A program made the translations under genes and the position numbers. Below, piece by piece: positions 45,279-59,429 of a stretch of DNA of 64,000 bases. This stretch comes from Enterobacter huaxiensis. GTDB lineage: Bacteria > Pseudomonadota > Gammaproteobacteria > Enterobacterales > Enterobacteriaceae. How positions within the stretch are numbered: the stretch's first letter is position 1; every line of letters begins with the position of its first letter. The notes under the pieces were generated by a model. The model did no database searches, was not told the origin of the DNA, and was given only the letters and a program-made list of their open reading frames with translations. The stretch spans positions 806,001 through 870,000 of the forward strand of contig NZ_CP043342.1 in the NCBI RefSeq assembly GCF_003594935.2. Reading direction: 5' to 3'.

Positions 45279-46481
45279 GTGCAAAATGTTGATGTTGCCA
45301 TTGTTGGCGGCGGAATGGTCGGGCTGGCGCTGGCCTGTGGTTTACAGGGCAGCGGCCTGCGCGTGGCCGTGCTGGAGCAAAAAGAGCCACAGCCCGTCGC
45401 GCACGATGCGCCGCCTGAACTCCGCGTGTCGGCGATCAATGCCGCCAGCGAAAAACTGCTGGCGCATATTGGCGTCTGGGACGATATCGTTGCGCAGCGC
45501 GCCAGCTGCTATCACGGAATGGAAGTGTGGGACAAAGACAGCTTCGGCCACATTGCCTTTGACGACGAAAGCATGGGCTACAGTCATCTGGGCCACATTA
45601 TTGAGAATGCGGTGATCCATCACGCGCTGTGGCGGAAAGCGCAGCAGTGCAGCGACGTAACGCTGGTGGCGCCTGCGCAGCTGCAGCAGGTCGCGTGGGG
45701 CGAAAACGAAGCCTTTATCACTCTGCAAAGCGGCGATATGCTGACCGCGCGTCTGGTCGTCGGCGCAGACGGCGCCAATTCATGGCTGCGCAGCAAGGCG
45801 GATATTCCGCTGACGTACTGGGATTACCGCCATCACGCGATGGTAGCGACAATCCGCACCGAAGAGCCGCACGGCGGCGTGGCGCGGCAGATTTTCCATA
45901 ACGACGGCATCCTGGCCTTCCTGCCGCTGAGCGATCCGCATCTGTGCTCCATCGTCTGGTCTTTAGTGCCTGAGAAAGCGCAGCTGATGCAGGATGCTAC
46001 TCCGGACGCCTTCAACCAGGCGCTGTGCGTGGCGTTTGATAACCGCCTTGGGCTGTGCACGCTTGAAAGCGAGCGCCAGGTGTTCCCGCTAACCGGGCGC
46101 TATGCGCGTCAGTTTGCGGCGCACCGTCTGGCGCTGGTGGGCGATGCGGCGCATACCATTCATCCGCTGGCCGGGCAGGGCGTCAACCTTGGCTTTATGG
46201 ACGCGGCGGAGCTGGTCGAAGAGCTGCGCCGCCTGCACCGTGAAGGTAAGGACATTGGTCAGCATCTGTATCTGCGTCGCTATGAGCGCAGCCGCAAGCA
46301 CAGCGCGGCAATGATGCTGGCGGGAATGCAGGGCTTCCGCGAGCTGTTTGCCGGGGCAAATCCGGCCAAAAAGCTGCTGCGCGATATCGGCCTCAAGCTG
46401 GCCGACACCCTTCCCGGCGTCAAACCCCAGCTTCTCCGTCAGGCGATGGGGCTTAACGATCTGCCGGACTGGCTTAAATAA
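45279..46481 (+). CDS. ubiI: 2-octaprenylphenol hydroxylase UbiI
   Basis: 400 residues from a GTG start at 45279 with AAGGAG upstream. Paralogue of UbiH that performs C5 hydroxylation of the ubiquinone ring (formerly VisC). FAD motifs VAIVGGGMVGLALACGL, LVVGADGANSWLR and LVGDAAHTIHPLAGQGVNLGFMD are present. A hairpin CCCGGC-CTCTGC-GCCGGG (46508-46525) follows the stop and may end the operon. Confidence 0.95.
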   Translation: MQNVDVAIVGGGMVGLALACGLQGSGLRVAVLEQKEPQPVAHDAPPELRVSAINAASEKLLAHIGVWDDIVAQRASCYHGMEVWDKDSFGHIAFDDESMGYSHLGHIIENAVIHHALWRKAQQCSDVTLVAPAQLQQVAWGENEAFITLQSGDMLTARLVVGADGANSWLRSKADIPLTYWDYRHHAMVATIRTEEPHGGVARQIFHNDGILAFLPLSDPHLCSIVWSLVPEKAQLMQDATPDAFNQALCVAFDNRLGLCTLESERQVFPLTGRYARQFAAHRLALVGDAAHTIHPLAGQGVNLGFMDAAELVEELRRLHREGKDIGQHLYLRRYERSRKHSAAMMLAGMQGFRELFAGANPAKKLLRDIGLKLADTLPGVKPQLLRQAMGLNDLPDWLK

Positions 46482-46878
46482 TATTGACCCCCGTCACACT
46501 ATAATTTCCCGGCCTCTGCGCCGGGTAAATTCCCTCGTTTGAAATATTCTAATTCCACGCTGTTTTTCGCATTAGATAATCTAATGTCGCGTTTATTATC
46601 GTGAGGAAATTCAGCCCATTTTTCCGCACGAAATATCACCATGTGCTAAATCCTGTTAGATCATTGTTAATTTTATGCGGGTTTAATCGCATTTTCCCAG
46701 TGAATAACTCTGTAGGCTTTTCAGCGTTTTTTGGTCATAAGCTAATGTGATGACCCGTTTTACCTTATGGTTAACCGCCGGGTTCGGTGGTAAGTTCAGG
46801 TAAAAGAGAACGTTTGCGTCGGCGCCAGGAAACGGGGCCGATACCGGGTTTCACGGTGAATTTTTCAACGAGGACAAG
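46482..46878. promoter_or_regulatory. gcvTHP control region
   Basis: A 397-bp A+T-rich gap. After the ubiI hairpin it holds several CTAAT motifs (46549-46553, 46571-46575 inverted, 46581-46585, 46742-46746), the sequence known for GcvA binding, spread over 200 bp as in E. coli. The PurR-like box at 46804-46819 is listed separately. Long A+T tracts would suit Lrp. No gene is visible. The individual sites are pattern matches only. Confidence 0.65.
46804..46819. promoter_or_regulatory. PurR operator in the gcvT leader
   Basis: AAGAGAACGTTTGCGT matches the PurR consensus ACGCAAACGTTTGCGT at 13 of 16 positions, 60 bp before the gcvT start. PurR repression of gcv is established in E. coli. Confidence 0.7.
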
Positions 46879-47973
46879 ATGGCTCAACAGACTCCTTTGT
46901 ACGAACAACACGTGTTGTGCGGCGCCCGCATGGTGGACTTCCACGGCTGGTTGATGCCGCTGCACTACGGGTCGCAGATTGATGAGCACCACGCGGTGCG
47001 CACCGATGCCGGTATGTTCGACGTGTCCCACATGACGATTGTCGATCTGCGCGGTAGCCGCACCCGGGAGTTTTTGCGTTATCTGCTGGCAAATGACGTC
47101 GCCAAACTGAAGACGCCGGGAAAAGCGCTCTATACCGGCATGCTCAATGCCTCGGGCGGCGTGATTGATGACCTTATCGTCTATTACTTCACTGAAGATT
47201 TCTTCCGCCTCGTTGTAAACTCCGCCACCCGCGAAAAAGACCTCTCCTGGATCACCCAACACGCCGAACCTTACGCCATCGATATCACCGTCCGCGACGA
47301 TCTGTCGCTGATCGCCGTGCAGGGGCCAAACGCGCAGGCGAAAGCCGCATCTCTGTTTAACGACGAGCAGCGCAAAGCCACCGAGGGCATGAAGCCGTTC
47401 TTTGGCGTGCAGGCGGGCGATCTGTTTATCGCTACCACCGGCTATACCGGTGAGGCGGGCTACGAAATTGCGATGCCGAACGAGAAGGCCGCTGATTTCT
47501 GGCGCGCGCTCGTAGAAGCGGGCGTGAAGCCAGCGGGTCTGGGCGCGCGCGACACGCTGCGTCTGGAAGCGGGCATGAACCTCTACGGTCAGGAGATGGA
47601 CGAAGGCGTCTCCCCGCTGGCGGCCAACATGGGCTGGACCATCGCATGGGAACCGGCTGACCGCGACTTTATTGGCCGTGAAGCGCTGGAAATGCAGCGC
47701 GAGAAGGGTACTGAACAGCTGGTTGGCCTGGTGATGAAGGAAAAAGGCGTACTGCGCGGCGAGCTGCCGGTGCGCTTCACCGATGCCGACGGCAACCATC
47801 GCGAAGGTGTGATCACCAGCGGAACCTTCTCCCCGACGCTCGGCTACAGTATTGCCCTGGCACGCGTTCCGGCGGGCATTGGCGAAACGGCGGTGGTGCA
47901 AATTCGCAACCGTGAAATGCCGGTCACCGTGACCAAACCGATTTTTGTTCGCGCCGGTAAGCCGGTCGCCTAA
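46879..47973 (+). CDS. gcvT: Glycine cleavage system T protein
   Basis: 364 residues. The aminomethyltransferase that takes the methylamine group from lipoylated GcvH, releases ammonia and makes 5,10-methylene-THF. It begins with [18 protein letters not shown] and has the family segments [24 protein letters not shown] and [17 protein letters not shown]. First gene of gcvTHP, 23 bp before gcvH. Confidence 0.97.
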   Translation: MAQQTPLYEQHVLCGARMVDFHGWLMPLHYGSQIDEHHAVRTDAGMFDVSHMTIVDLRGSRTREFLRYLLANDVAKLKTPGKALYTGMLNASGGVIDDLIVYYFTEDFFRLVVNSATREKDLSWITQHAEPYAIDITVRDDLSLIAVQGPNAQAKAASLFNDEQRKATEGMKPFFGVQAGDLFIATTGYTGEAGYEIAMPNEKAADFWRALVEAGVKPAGLGARDTLRLEAGMNLYGQEMDEGVSPLAANMGWTIAWEPADRDFIGREALEMQREKGTEQLVGLVMKEKGVLRGELPVRFTDADGNHREGVITSGTFSPTLGYSIALARVPAGIGETAVVQIRNREMPVTVTKPIFVRAGKPVA

Positions 47974-47996
47974 TTCTTTTTATCAGGAGAACTTCA

Positions 47997-48386
47997 ATGA
48001 GCAATGTGCCAGCAGAACTGAAATACAGCAAAGAACACGAGTGGCTGCGCAAAGAGGCGGACGGCACTTACACCGTAGGGATCACCGAGCACGCGCAGGA
48101 GCTGCTGGGCGACATGGTGTTTGTTGACCTGCCTGAAGTGGGCGCAACCGTCAGCGCAGGCGACGACTGTGCCGTGGCGGAGTCCGTAAAAGCGGCTTCT
48201 GACATCTACGCCCCGGTAAGCGGCGAAATCGTTGCCGTGAACGACGCGCTGAGCGATTCACCGGAGCTGGTCAACAGCGAGCCGTATGAAGGCGGCTGGA
48301 TCTTCAAGATCAAAGCCAGCGATGAGGCGCAGGTTGCCGCGCTGCTGGACGCGACCGCGTACGAAGCGCTGTTGGAAGACGAGTAA
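47997..48386 (+). CDS. gcvH: Glycine cleavage system H protein
   Basis: 129 residues. The shuttle protein that carries lipoate on Lys65 (in [13 protein letters not shown]), moving the aminomethyl group from GcvP to GcvT and electrons to lipoamide dehydrogenase. Length and hammerhead-domain sequence are typical. A pair of repeat palindromes separates it from gcvP. Confidence 0.98.
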   Translation: MSNVPAELKYSKEHEWLRKEADGTYTVGITEHAQELLGDMVFVDLPEVGATVSAGDDCAVAESVKAASDIYAPVSGEIVAVNDALSDSPELVNSEPYEGGWIFKIKASDEAQVAALLDATAYEALLEDE

Positions 48387-48395
48387 TCAGTAATC

Positions 48396-48473
48396 CCCCT
48401 CTCCCTTTGGGAGAGGGCAGGGGTGAGGGTGCCCATCTTCCCCTCACCTAACCCTCTCCCTTTGGGAGAGGGA
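48396..48473. repeat. Two 'ccctctccc' palindromic repeats between gcvH and gcvP
   Basis: CCCCTCTCCC-TTT-GGGAGAGGGCAGGGGTGAGGG (48396-48429) and CCCCTCACC...CTCTCCC-TTT-GGGAGAGGGA (48440-48473), facing opposite ways. They lie inside the gcvTHP operon and could stabilise or separate the upstream mRNA. Confidence 0.85.
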
Positions 48474-48509
48474 ACTTAAATTCACTGCACGTTTCAGGAA
48501 CCATCGCTC

Positions 48510-51383
<2,874 letters not shown>

Positions 51384-51407
51384 TCATCCGCTGTCATAGG
51401 GTATGTT

Positions 51408-51446
51408 GTAGGCCGGGTAAGGCGGAGCCGCCACCCGGCTTTTTTA
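51408..51446 (+). repeat. REP palindrome / terminator after gcvP
   Basis: GTAGGCCGGGTAAGGCGGAGCCGCCACCCGGC followed by TTTTTT. It forms a long hairpin and ends only 13 bp before the ygfF start. Confidence 0.8.
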
Positions 51447-51459
51447 TTGGGAGAAGACA

Positions 51460-52203
51460 ATGGCAATAGCACTGGTCACCGGCGCCAGCCGTGGCATCGG
51501 TAAAGCAACCGCGCTCCAGCTGGCAGGCGAAGGCTACACCGTAGCGGTAAACTTTCACCACAACATCACGGCCGCGACTGAGGTTATCAACCATATCGTG
51601 GAGGCGGGCGGTAAAGCCTTTGCCGTGCGCGCGGACATCAGCGATGAAGCGCAGGTGATGGCGATGTTCGACAGCATCGATCGCGAAGGCGAGCCGCTGA
51701 AGGCGCTGGTAAATAACGCGGGCATTCTGTTTGAACAGTCCACCATCGAAAGTCTTTCAGCCGAACGCATCAACCGCGTGCTGGCGACCAACGTCACGGG
51801 CTATTTTCTCTGCTGTCGCGAGGCGGTAAAACGTATGTCGCATAAGCACGGAGGCAAGGGCGGTGCCATCGTAAATGTCTCCTCGGCGGCGTCACGGCTG
51901 GGCGCTCCGGGTGAGTATGTTGATTACGCCGCCTCTAAAGGCGCGGTGGACTCGCTGACGACCGGCCTGGCGCTGGAAGTGGCAGCCCAGGGCATTCGCG
52001 TCAACTGCGTGCGTCCCGGGCTGATTTATACCGATATTCACGCCTCCGGCGGCGAGCCGGGGCGCGTGGATCGGGTGAAGGCGATGCTGCCGATGCAGCG
52101 TGGCGGCCAGCCGGAGGAGGTCGCTCAGGCCATTGCCTGGCTGCTGAGCGACAAAGCCTCCTACGTGACCGGCAGCTTCCTCGAGCTTGCGGGCGGCAAG
52201 TAA
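51460..52203 (+). CDS. ygfF: Short-chain dehydrogenase YgfF
   Basis: 247 residues, classical SDR with TGASRGIG near the N-terminus, NNAGI, the Asn of ATNVTG, Ser in NVSSAAS, and YAASK. Similar to glucose-1-dehydrogenase-type SDRs but its substrate is unknown. Same size and place as in E. coli, adjacent to gcvP; here the scs operon is between it and bglA. It converges with scsD: its TAA ends at 52203 and the scsD stop begins at 52204. Confidence 0.92.
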   Translation: MAIALVTGASRGIGKATALQLAGEGYTVAVNFHHNITAATEVINHIVEAGGKAFAVRADISDEAQVMAMFDSIDREGEPLKALVNNAGILFEQSTIESLSAERINRVLATNVTGYFLCCREAVKRMSHKHGGKGGAIVNVSSAASRLGAPGEYVDYAASKGAVDSLTTGLALEVAAQGIRVNCVRPGLIYTDIHASGGEPGRVDRVKAMLPMQRGGQPEEVAQAIAWLLSDKASYVTGSFLELAGGK

Positions 52204-52707
52204 CTACCAGGACGCCAGCCACAGCCGCAGGCGCATGCCCCAGGCGCTGGTCCAGCCGGTGGTGATTGACTTCACCTCGCCGTGAGAGATCGTCACCAGC
52301 GTCGGCGTGACCTGCACATCCCACCGGCGCGCCAGATCGCCGCTGGCGTCGTTGACCGTCGGCAGCGCCATTTTCTTCTTCGCCAGCCATCTCTCCAGCT
52401 TGGCGTCATCGCCCGAGCGTAGCGCAACCGACAGCACGTTGCCGCCGTCGGCGGCAAGCGCCGCCACGGAGGGCGTGGTGTAGCGACACACGCCGCACCA
52501 GGTTGCCCAGACGTAGACCAGCAGCGGACGCTCCTTGCTCATGGCGGTGAGATCGACGGGCTGACCGTCCAGGGTATGCAGCGATGTCGCAGAGAAATTC
52601 TGCGGCAGCGCGGGCTGGCGGAAATAGTCCACCGCCACGCTGACGACAACGCCAATCAGCAGCCACAGGGCCAGCTCGCGCGCCAGGCGCATCGCCTTAT
52701 TTGCCAC
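52204..52707 (-). CDS. scsD: Thioredoxin-like protein ScsD
   Basis: 167 residues from a GTG at 52707; an ATG at 52692 (MRLARELALWLL) is an alternative, as neither has a strong ribosome-binding sequence. A membrane-anchored TlpA/thioredoxin-like protein: one N-terminal hydrophobic helix (LALWLLIGVVVSVAV), then a periplasmic domain with active site CGVC at 71-74 and the cis-Pro region VTPTLV. Part of the suppressor-of-copper-sensitivity operon. Its start overlaps the scsC end by 11 bp. It probably receives electrons from ScsB. Confidence 0.9.
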   Translation of the reverse strand: MANKAMRLARELALWLLIGVVVSVAVDYFRQPALPQNFSATSLHTLDGQPVDLTAMSKERPLLVYVWATWCGVCRYTTPSVAALAADGGNVLSVALRSGDDAKLERWLAKKKMALPTVNDASGDLARRWDVQVTPTLVTISHGEVKSITTGWTSAWGMRLRLWLASW

Positions 52708-53299
52708 GAGCTTGCGCCAGCTGCTCTTTCACCAGCGCCTCCAGATCGTCATAAGGAATGGCACCCGCCACCATTTGATCGCCAATGATGGTCGCTGGGG
52801 TGCCCTGAATATTCAGCACCTGCGACAGGAGCAGGTTCATCTTCAGCGAGTCCATGGTTTTTTCATCCGTCCTGATGCTGTCCGTAGCGGTCTTCGCCTG
52901 CGCCGCCGCGATGCTGGCATCATCGTGATACCCTTTTTTCATCATCAGCCGCTGGTGCAGCGGCCAGAACTTATCGGGCTGCTGACGCCACGTTGAGAGC
53001 GCCGCTTTGGCGGCATTTACCGAGCTTTGCCCCTTGAACGGCAGCAGCTTAACGATGAGCTGCACATCCGGGTTCTCCTGCACGATTTTCTCCAGCATCG
53101 GGTCGAACTGCTTGCAGTAGGGGCAGTTGTAGTCCGTGAAGGAGACTATGGTCAGCTTCGGCGCTTTTGCGCCGGTTCGCGGGCTGTTGGGGTCGTTAAA
53201 CAGCAGTTCTGCCAGCTGGTCATTTGAAGATTGATCTGACGGCGCAGCGAGGCTGAACGTTGATAACGACAGCAGAAGTAAGGCAACGAAGGCTCTCAT
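52697..53299 (-). CDS. scsC: Periplasmic disulfide-handling protein ScsC
   Basis: 200 residues from the ATG at 53299 with AAAGGAAAA before it; the ATG at 53317 lies within scsB. Signal peptide MRAFVALLLLSLSTFSLA, a short N-terminal helical part, then a DsbA/DsbG-like thioredoxin domain with CPYC at 59-62 and cis-Pro segment GTPATII. ScsC proteins assist copper tolerance; in Salmonella ScsC is kept reduced by ScsB and binds copper, and the Proteus homologue is a trimeric isomerase (established for those species). Confidence 0.93.
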   Translation of the reverse strand: MRAFVALLLLSLSTFSLAAPSDQSSNDQLAELLFNDPNSPRTGAKAPKLTIVSFTDYNCPYCKQFDPMLEKIVQENPDVQLIVKLLPFKGQSSVNAAKAALSTWRQQPDKFWPLHQRLMMKKGYHDDASIAAAQAKTATDSIRTDEKTMDSLKMNLLLSQVLNIQGTPATIIGDQMVAGAIPYDDLEALVKEQLAQARGK

Positions 53300-53300
53300 T

Positions 53301-55310
53301 TTATTTTCCTTTCGCATCGGACAGGGCGGTTAACACCGCGTCGCGGCTTAATAGCGCAGGCAGCACGTGGCCCTGCGGCAGTCCCGGTCCATAAATCTGG
53401 TTAAACGGCACGGCGGCGCTGCCGCGCGTGGTTAAGAACTGGCTAATGCTGGCTGAAGGGCGGCTCCAGTCTCCGCGCAGGGCAACGACATCCGGAGCGG
53501 AAAGCGCGTCCTGTACGTCGTCGCGCAGCAGCACGTTGTATTTATTGGCTTTACAGGTCACGCACCAGTCGGCGGTGACGTCGACGAAGACCCGCTTGTT
53601 TTCTGCCTGCGCGCGGGCAATGGCCTGCTCGCTGAGCGGCTGCCAGTTCACCCGATCGTGACGGGAGTTATCCCCACCGGAAGCGGTAACAAATGCGACG
53701 GCGCCTGCCGCCACAAAGGCTAACGCTCCGGCGCGGAGTGCGGTTTGCCAGCGGTAGCGCCAGGCGGTGGCCAGCAGCAGAGCGAGGATTAGCACCACCA
53801 CCAGCGTAATGACGGGCAGGATACCGATGTGCACCCCCAGCAGGCTCAACAGCCACAGGGACGAGCCGAGCATCATCAGGCCGAGAGCGACCCGCACAAC
53901 GTTCATCCAGCGTCCCGGACGCGGCAATTTCTGCGCCAGCCCCGGCCAGGCCGCAACCAGCAGCCACGGCAGGCTCATGCCGATACCCATCGCAAAGAAG
54001 ATGCCCCACAGCAGAGGAAGCGGCGCTGCCAGCGCCACCGACACGGCCGTACCGAGAAACGGCGCGGTGCAGGGCGTCGCGAGCAGCGTGGCAAAGGCGC
54101 CCTGCCAGAAATGGCCAGCAAGCCCGTTGCCGCCGCGCGTGGCGAGGAACGTGCTGGTACCGGAAGGGAGACGGATCTCAAATAACCCCAGCAGGCTGGC
54201 GCTGAACAGCACCATCACCAGCGCCATCGCGCCAATAAACCACGGGTTCTGGAACTGGATCCCCCAGCCGAGCGCCTGATTGCCTAAACGCAGCACCGTC
54301 ATCATCAGCGCCAGCGCGAGGAATGAGGCAACAATTCCTGATACCGACGCAAGGAACTGCCGGCGTACCTGGCCGCGCGCCTGCCGTTCGGTTTGCATCA
54401 GCGTGCCGAGCTTCATGGCCAGCACGGGCAGCACGCAGGGCATGACGTTGAGAATCAGGCCGCCCGCCAGCGCCATCAGCAGCACCCAGCCTAACGAGAA
54501 CGCGGGCGCGGGGGCGCTCTGCCCGATAGTCAGGCTGGACTCCTGCGCCTGGCCGCTATCCGCCAGGACCAGCGACAGCTGCTTTCCGCTGAGGTTGGGC
54601 GCGGCTTCGCCCCAGCTGTCCGTTACCGGCACGGTGGCAACAAGCGATCCGTCGCGCACGGAAAAAGCGGGTCTGCCAAAATCGACGTCGTCCATGCCGT
54701 CGATAAACAGCGACGGTTCCTGCCAGCCCGCGTCACGCTGCGCGGTAACGGTCAGCTTTCCGGCGGCGTAGCGGGCGCTGAGCGATGACGTTAATCCGCT
54801 GCTGAGCGGCAGCGTGCCCATCGCCCGGCTGTAAGCGTAATCAAAGTCGCCGCCCGTGCTGGACGTCAGATCCAGCGAGAACGGGTAGTCGGTCAGCACG
54901 CAAACGTTGCTGCAGGTAGAGAGCGTCAGGACGCCGTCAAGACGTTCAGGGACCTTGCCGTGCAGGATAATCGGAAAACTGACGTCGCCGTGATATCCCT
55001 GCGTGGTGATACCCGCTACGTCAAAACGCTCGGGCGTGGGCCAGCGCCAGGTCGCCTCCACCGGCTGATGCCAGCGAATGGCAGGCGCAATCCCACCCTC
55101 TCCCGGCGAGCGCCAGTAGGTTTTCCAGCCTTTTTGCAGGGCGACATCAAGCAGCAGGCGGGTTTCGCCGCTGTTTTCGGTTTGCGCGCGCAGCCTGACG
55201 CTGGCGTGCTGATTATCGGCGGCGCGCAGCCAGCCGCTGTCGGCGGCCTGGCTGAGGGGCAGCCAGAGCCAAAGCAGGCAGACCAGCAGTCGCCTGAATA
55301 CTGTTAACAT
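53301..55310 (-). CDS. scsB: DsbD-family thiol reductase ScsB
   Basis: 669 residues, three domains: a periplasmic N-terminal domain of about 250 residues after a signal peptide, a central membrane domain of about eight helices with a Cys in NVMPCVLPVLAMK, and a C-terminal thioredoxin domain with CVTC in DVTADWCVTCKANK near residue 590. It carries electrons from cytoplasmic thioredoxin to periplasmic ScsC and probably ScsD. Its stop is 1 bp from the scsC start, so the genes are tightly coupled. Confidence 0.94.
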   Translation of the reverse strand: MLTVFRRLLVCLLWLWLPLSQAADSGWLRAADNQHASVRLRAQTENSGETRLLLDVALQKGWKTYWRSPGEGGIAPAIRWHQPVEATWRWPTPERFDVAGITTQGYHGDVSFPIILHGKVPERLDGVLTLSTCSNVCVLTDYPFSLDLTSSTGGDFDYAYSRAMGTLPLSSGLTSSLSARYAAGKLTVTAQRDAGWQEPSLFIDGMDDVDFGRPAFSVRDGSLVATVPVTDSWGEAAPNLSGKQLSLVLADSGQAQESSLTIGQSAPAPAFSLGWVLLMALAGGLILNVMPCVLPVLAMKLGTLMQTERQARGQVRRQFLASVSGIVASFLALALMMTVLRLGNQALGWGIQFQNPWFIGAMALVMVLFSASLLGLFEIRLPSGTSTFLATRGGNGLAGHFWQGAFATLLATPCTAPFLGTAVSVALAAPLPLLWGIFFAMGIGMSLPWLLVAAWPGLAQKLPRPGRWMNVVRVALGLMMLGSSLWLLSLLGVHIGILPVITLVVVLILALLLATAWRYRWQTALRAGALAFVAAGAVAFVTASGGDNSRHDRVNWQPLSEQAIARAQAENKRVFVDVTADWCVTCKANKYNVLLRDDVQDALSAPDVVALRGDWSRPSASISQFLTTRGSAAVPFNQIYGPGLPQGHVLPALLSRDAVLTALSDAKGK

Positions 55311-55358
55311 AAATTTTCTCCATGAATGATGAATTAACCTGGTGTATCAGGCAAAAAC

Positions 55359-55718
55359 TCACTCACGGAAGACGCAGAGTCGCAGATGCACCCGTAGTCG
55401 GGGCGGGGATATCACGCGGGGAGGCCACAGCCGTTCGCGGCGCGGCGGATTAGCAGCCAGCAGCGCCAGCAGCAGAGTAACGGCGAAGAGTGCACTTTCA
55501 AACAGCACCGGGGGAACCGCCATCAGCGATTTGGCGCTAAGCTCGCACGGCGTAACCGGCGCCTCTGCGCTCTCCTGGCCCTGCTGGACGGACTGGCTTG
55601 TGGCGGTGAGATTGAGGACAAGCGCATGCATCCCGGCCATTCGCTGAGCGGTGCATATCATCACCACCAGACAGGCCAGGGCTACCAGCAGGATAGCGTT
55701 GCGTTGTCGCTTAATCAT
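55359..55718 (-). CDS. scsA: Copper tolerance protein ScsA
   Basis: 119 residues. Two hydrophobic segments (AILLVALACLVVMICTA near the N-terminus, FESALFAVTLLLALLAA after residue 70) with a short periplasmic loop holding a single Cys (PCELSAKS), and an Arg/Pro-rich tail. Size, two-helix layout and position ahead of scsB match ScsA as I remember it. The mechanism is unclear; it helps with copper and peroxide tolerance in Salmonella. Separated from scsB by 48 bp. Confidence 0.8.
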   Translation of the reverse strand: MIKRQRNAILLVALACLVVMICTAQRMAGMHALVLNLTATSQSVQQGQESAEAPVTPCELSAKSLMAVPPVLFESALFAVTLLLALLAANPPRRERLWPPRVISPPRLRVHLRLCVFRE

Positions 55719-55812
55719 GTTCGCCTCAATTATTCACGAGGCTTATCTTATAGGGCACAGGCTTTTTGGCAACGCCAAAGCTGTAAAGAAGTGTCTGGAA
55801 GGAAAGGAATTT

Positions 55813-55836
55813 GCCCTCTCCTGAGCAGGAGAGGGC
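55813..55836. terminator. Hairpin downstream of bglA
   Basis: GCCCTCTCCT-GAGC-AGGAGAGGGC, a perfect 10-bp stem 6 bp past the bglA stop. No T-run follows on the minus strand, so it may stabilise the mRNA or act as a weak terminator. The loop differs from the repeat families elsewhere. Confidence 0.6.
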
Positions 55837-55842
55837 GGTGCA

Positions 55843-57375
<1,533 letters not shown>

Positions 57376-57392
57376 CAAAAAAACAGGGTGTT

Positions 57393-58145
57393 TTATTCCG
57401 TTAATTTCTTCGCCAGCTTACGCCCCAATGATTCCAGAATATAAATGACGGGGATTTGGGTAGTAATATCGTACACGCCACCGATACGCGTTTGGGGAAC
57501 GTGCCAGGAGAGGTTAAAGTCGGCCAGCTTTGCCAGACGTGAGTGCTCGTGGCTGGTGATGGAGAGTACTTTACAGCGGTGCAGGCTGAACTGGCTGGCG
57601 AAGCGTAAGATCTCTTCGGTCTCCCCGGAAACGGAAAGTACAATAGCCAGCGCATTTTTAGCCATATCATTGGTGACCGGGAAATAAGGATCGTCAATAT
57701 GGTTGCTGAATTTACCAATATTTGAAAAGAAGCGTGCGCCATATTTCGCCAGCGAGCCGGAAGTGCCCGCCCCGACGAATATAATTCGCTCGGAGGATAA
57801 AATAATATTTACAGCGTCATCCAGTAACGCATCGAACTCTTCATTGTTGACGCTTTTGAAAAAGCTGATAATTTCACTGGCACCGAAATTTGCCTGCTGG
57901 GGTTCATTCTGCTCTAAATAGAGCTTGAAGCGCACGCGAAATTCAGAGTAGCCCTCGCAGTTGAGCTTGCGGCAGAAGCGCAGGATCGTGGTGGTTGAGA
58001 CGCCAGCCGCGTCCGCCAGCTCGCGGATGGTCATGTACGTTACTTTGTCACGGTTCTTGATGACATAGTTGTAGACCATCATCTCAAGGTTATTGAGACC
58101 GGCAATGGCGGAATGGGAGAACATGCTCACTGTGGCTACACTCAC
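57393..58145 (-). CDS. RpiR/MurR-family transcriptional regulator
   Basis: 250 residues from a GTG at 58145; an ATG at 58124 (MFSHSAIAG) is an alternative. The N-terminal HTH_6 domain includes [33 protein letters not shown]; the C-terminal SIS domain (about 95-245) includes [20 protein letters not shown] and [13 protein letters not shown], which binds phosphosugars. It is upstream of and co-directional with bglA, so control of bglA by a phosphorylated sugar is likely. I do not recall such a gene at this place in E. coli K-12. Confidence 0.9.
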   Translation of the reverse strand: MSVATVSMFSHSAIAGLNNLEMMVYNYVIKNRDKVTYMTIRELADAAGVSTTTILRFCRKLNCEGYSEFRVRFKLYLEQNEPQQANFGASEIISFFKSVNNEEFDALLDDAVNIILSSERIIFVGAGTSGSLAKYGARFFSNIGKFSNHIDDPYFPVTNDMAKNALAIVLSVSGETEEILRFASQFSLHRCKVLSITSHEHSRLAKLADFNLSWHVPQTRIGGVYDITTQIPVIYILESLGRKLAKKLTE

Positions 58146-58174
58146 TCATCAGACTTTCTTCAGGGAATAATAAC

Positions 58175-58486
58175 ATGCAGCCTAACGACATCACTTTTTT
58201 TCAACGCTTTCAGGATGACATTCTGGCCGGGCGTAAAACCATCACCATTCGCGACGAAAGCGAATCCCATTTTAAGAAGGGCGACGTGCTGCGCGTTGGG
58301 CGTTATGAGGATGACGGCTACTTTTGCACCATTGAAGTGACCGGCACGTCAACCGTTACGCTGGATACGCTCACCGAAAAACACGCGGAGCAGGAAAACA
58401 TGACCCTGGAGGCGCTCAAAAGCGTGATTGCGGAAATCTACCCTCATCAGAACCAGTTTTATGTGATTGATTTTAAATGCCTTTAA
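58175..58486 (+). CDS. yqfB: N4-acetylcytidine amidohydrolase YqfB
   Basis: 103 residues, an ASCH-domain protein. E. coli YqfB hydrolyses N4-acetylcytidine to cytidine and acetate (established). The sequence [26 protein letters not shown] holds the conserved Lys and Thr of the ASCH fold (about residues 20-24), and a Glu follows in FCTIEVT. Same length as E. coli. Divergent from the RpiR-type gene. Confidence 0.95.
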   Translation: MQPNDITFFQRFQDDILAGRKTITIRDESESHFKKGDVLRVGRYEDDGYFCTIEVTGTSTVTLDTLTEKHAEQENMTLEALKSVIAEIYPHQNQFYVIDFKCL

Positions 58487-58623
58487 TAAAAAAAGAACGT
58501 GTGTTAGCTGAAATAAAACTGTAACTATCTGATTGTAAATTAGAGTTGTTAGATTTGATTTTATTTTAGCGAACAGGTGTTCACTGGAATCATTCTCAGT
58601 TAGCATAGCCATACGATGAATAA

Positions 58624-59310
<687 letters not shown>

Positions 59311-59335
59311 TTTTTTGCCACCGTGCGGGCTGAAG

Positions 59336-59370
59336 CCCTCACCCCGGCCCTCTCCCTGTGGGAGAGGGGG
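59336..59370. repeat. 'cctcaccc/ccctctccc' palindrome
   Basis: CCCTCACCCCGGCCC followed by CTCTCCC-TGT-GGGAGAG. Located between convergent trhA and ygfZ. Confidence 0.8.
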
Positions 59371-59383
59371 AACACCAAACCTG

Positions 59384-59418
59384 CATCGCCCGGTAAGCGC
59401 AGCGCCACCGGGCGATAC
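59384..59418. repeat. REP-like palindrome
   Basis: ATCGCCCGGTAAGCGCAGCGCCACCGGGCGAT, a variant REP with longer GC stem, second element between trhA and ygfZ; it may end transcription from either side. Confidence 0.75.
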
Positions 59419-59429
59419 AGGCAGCACAT

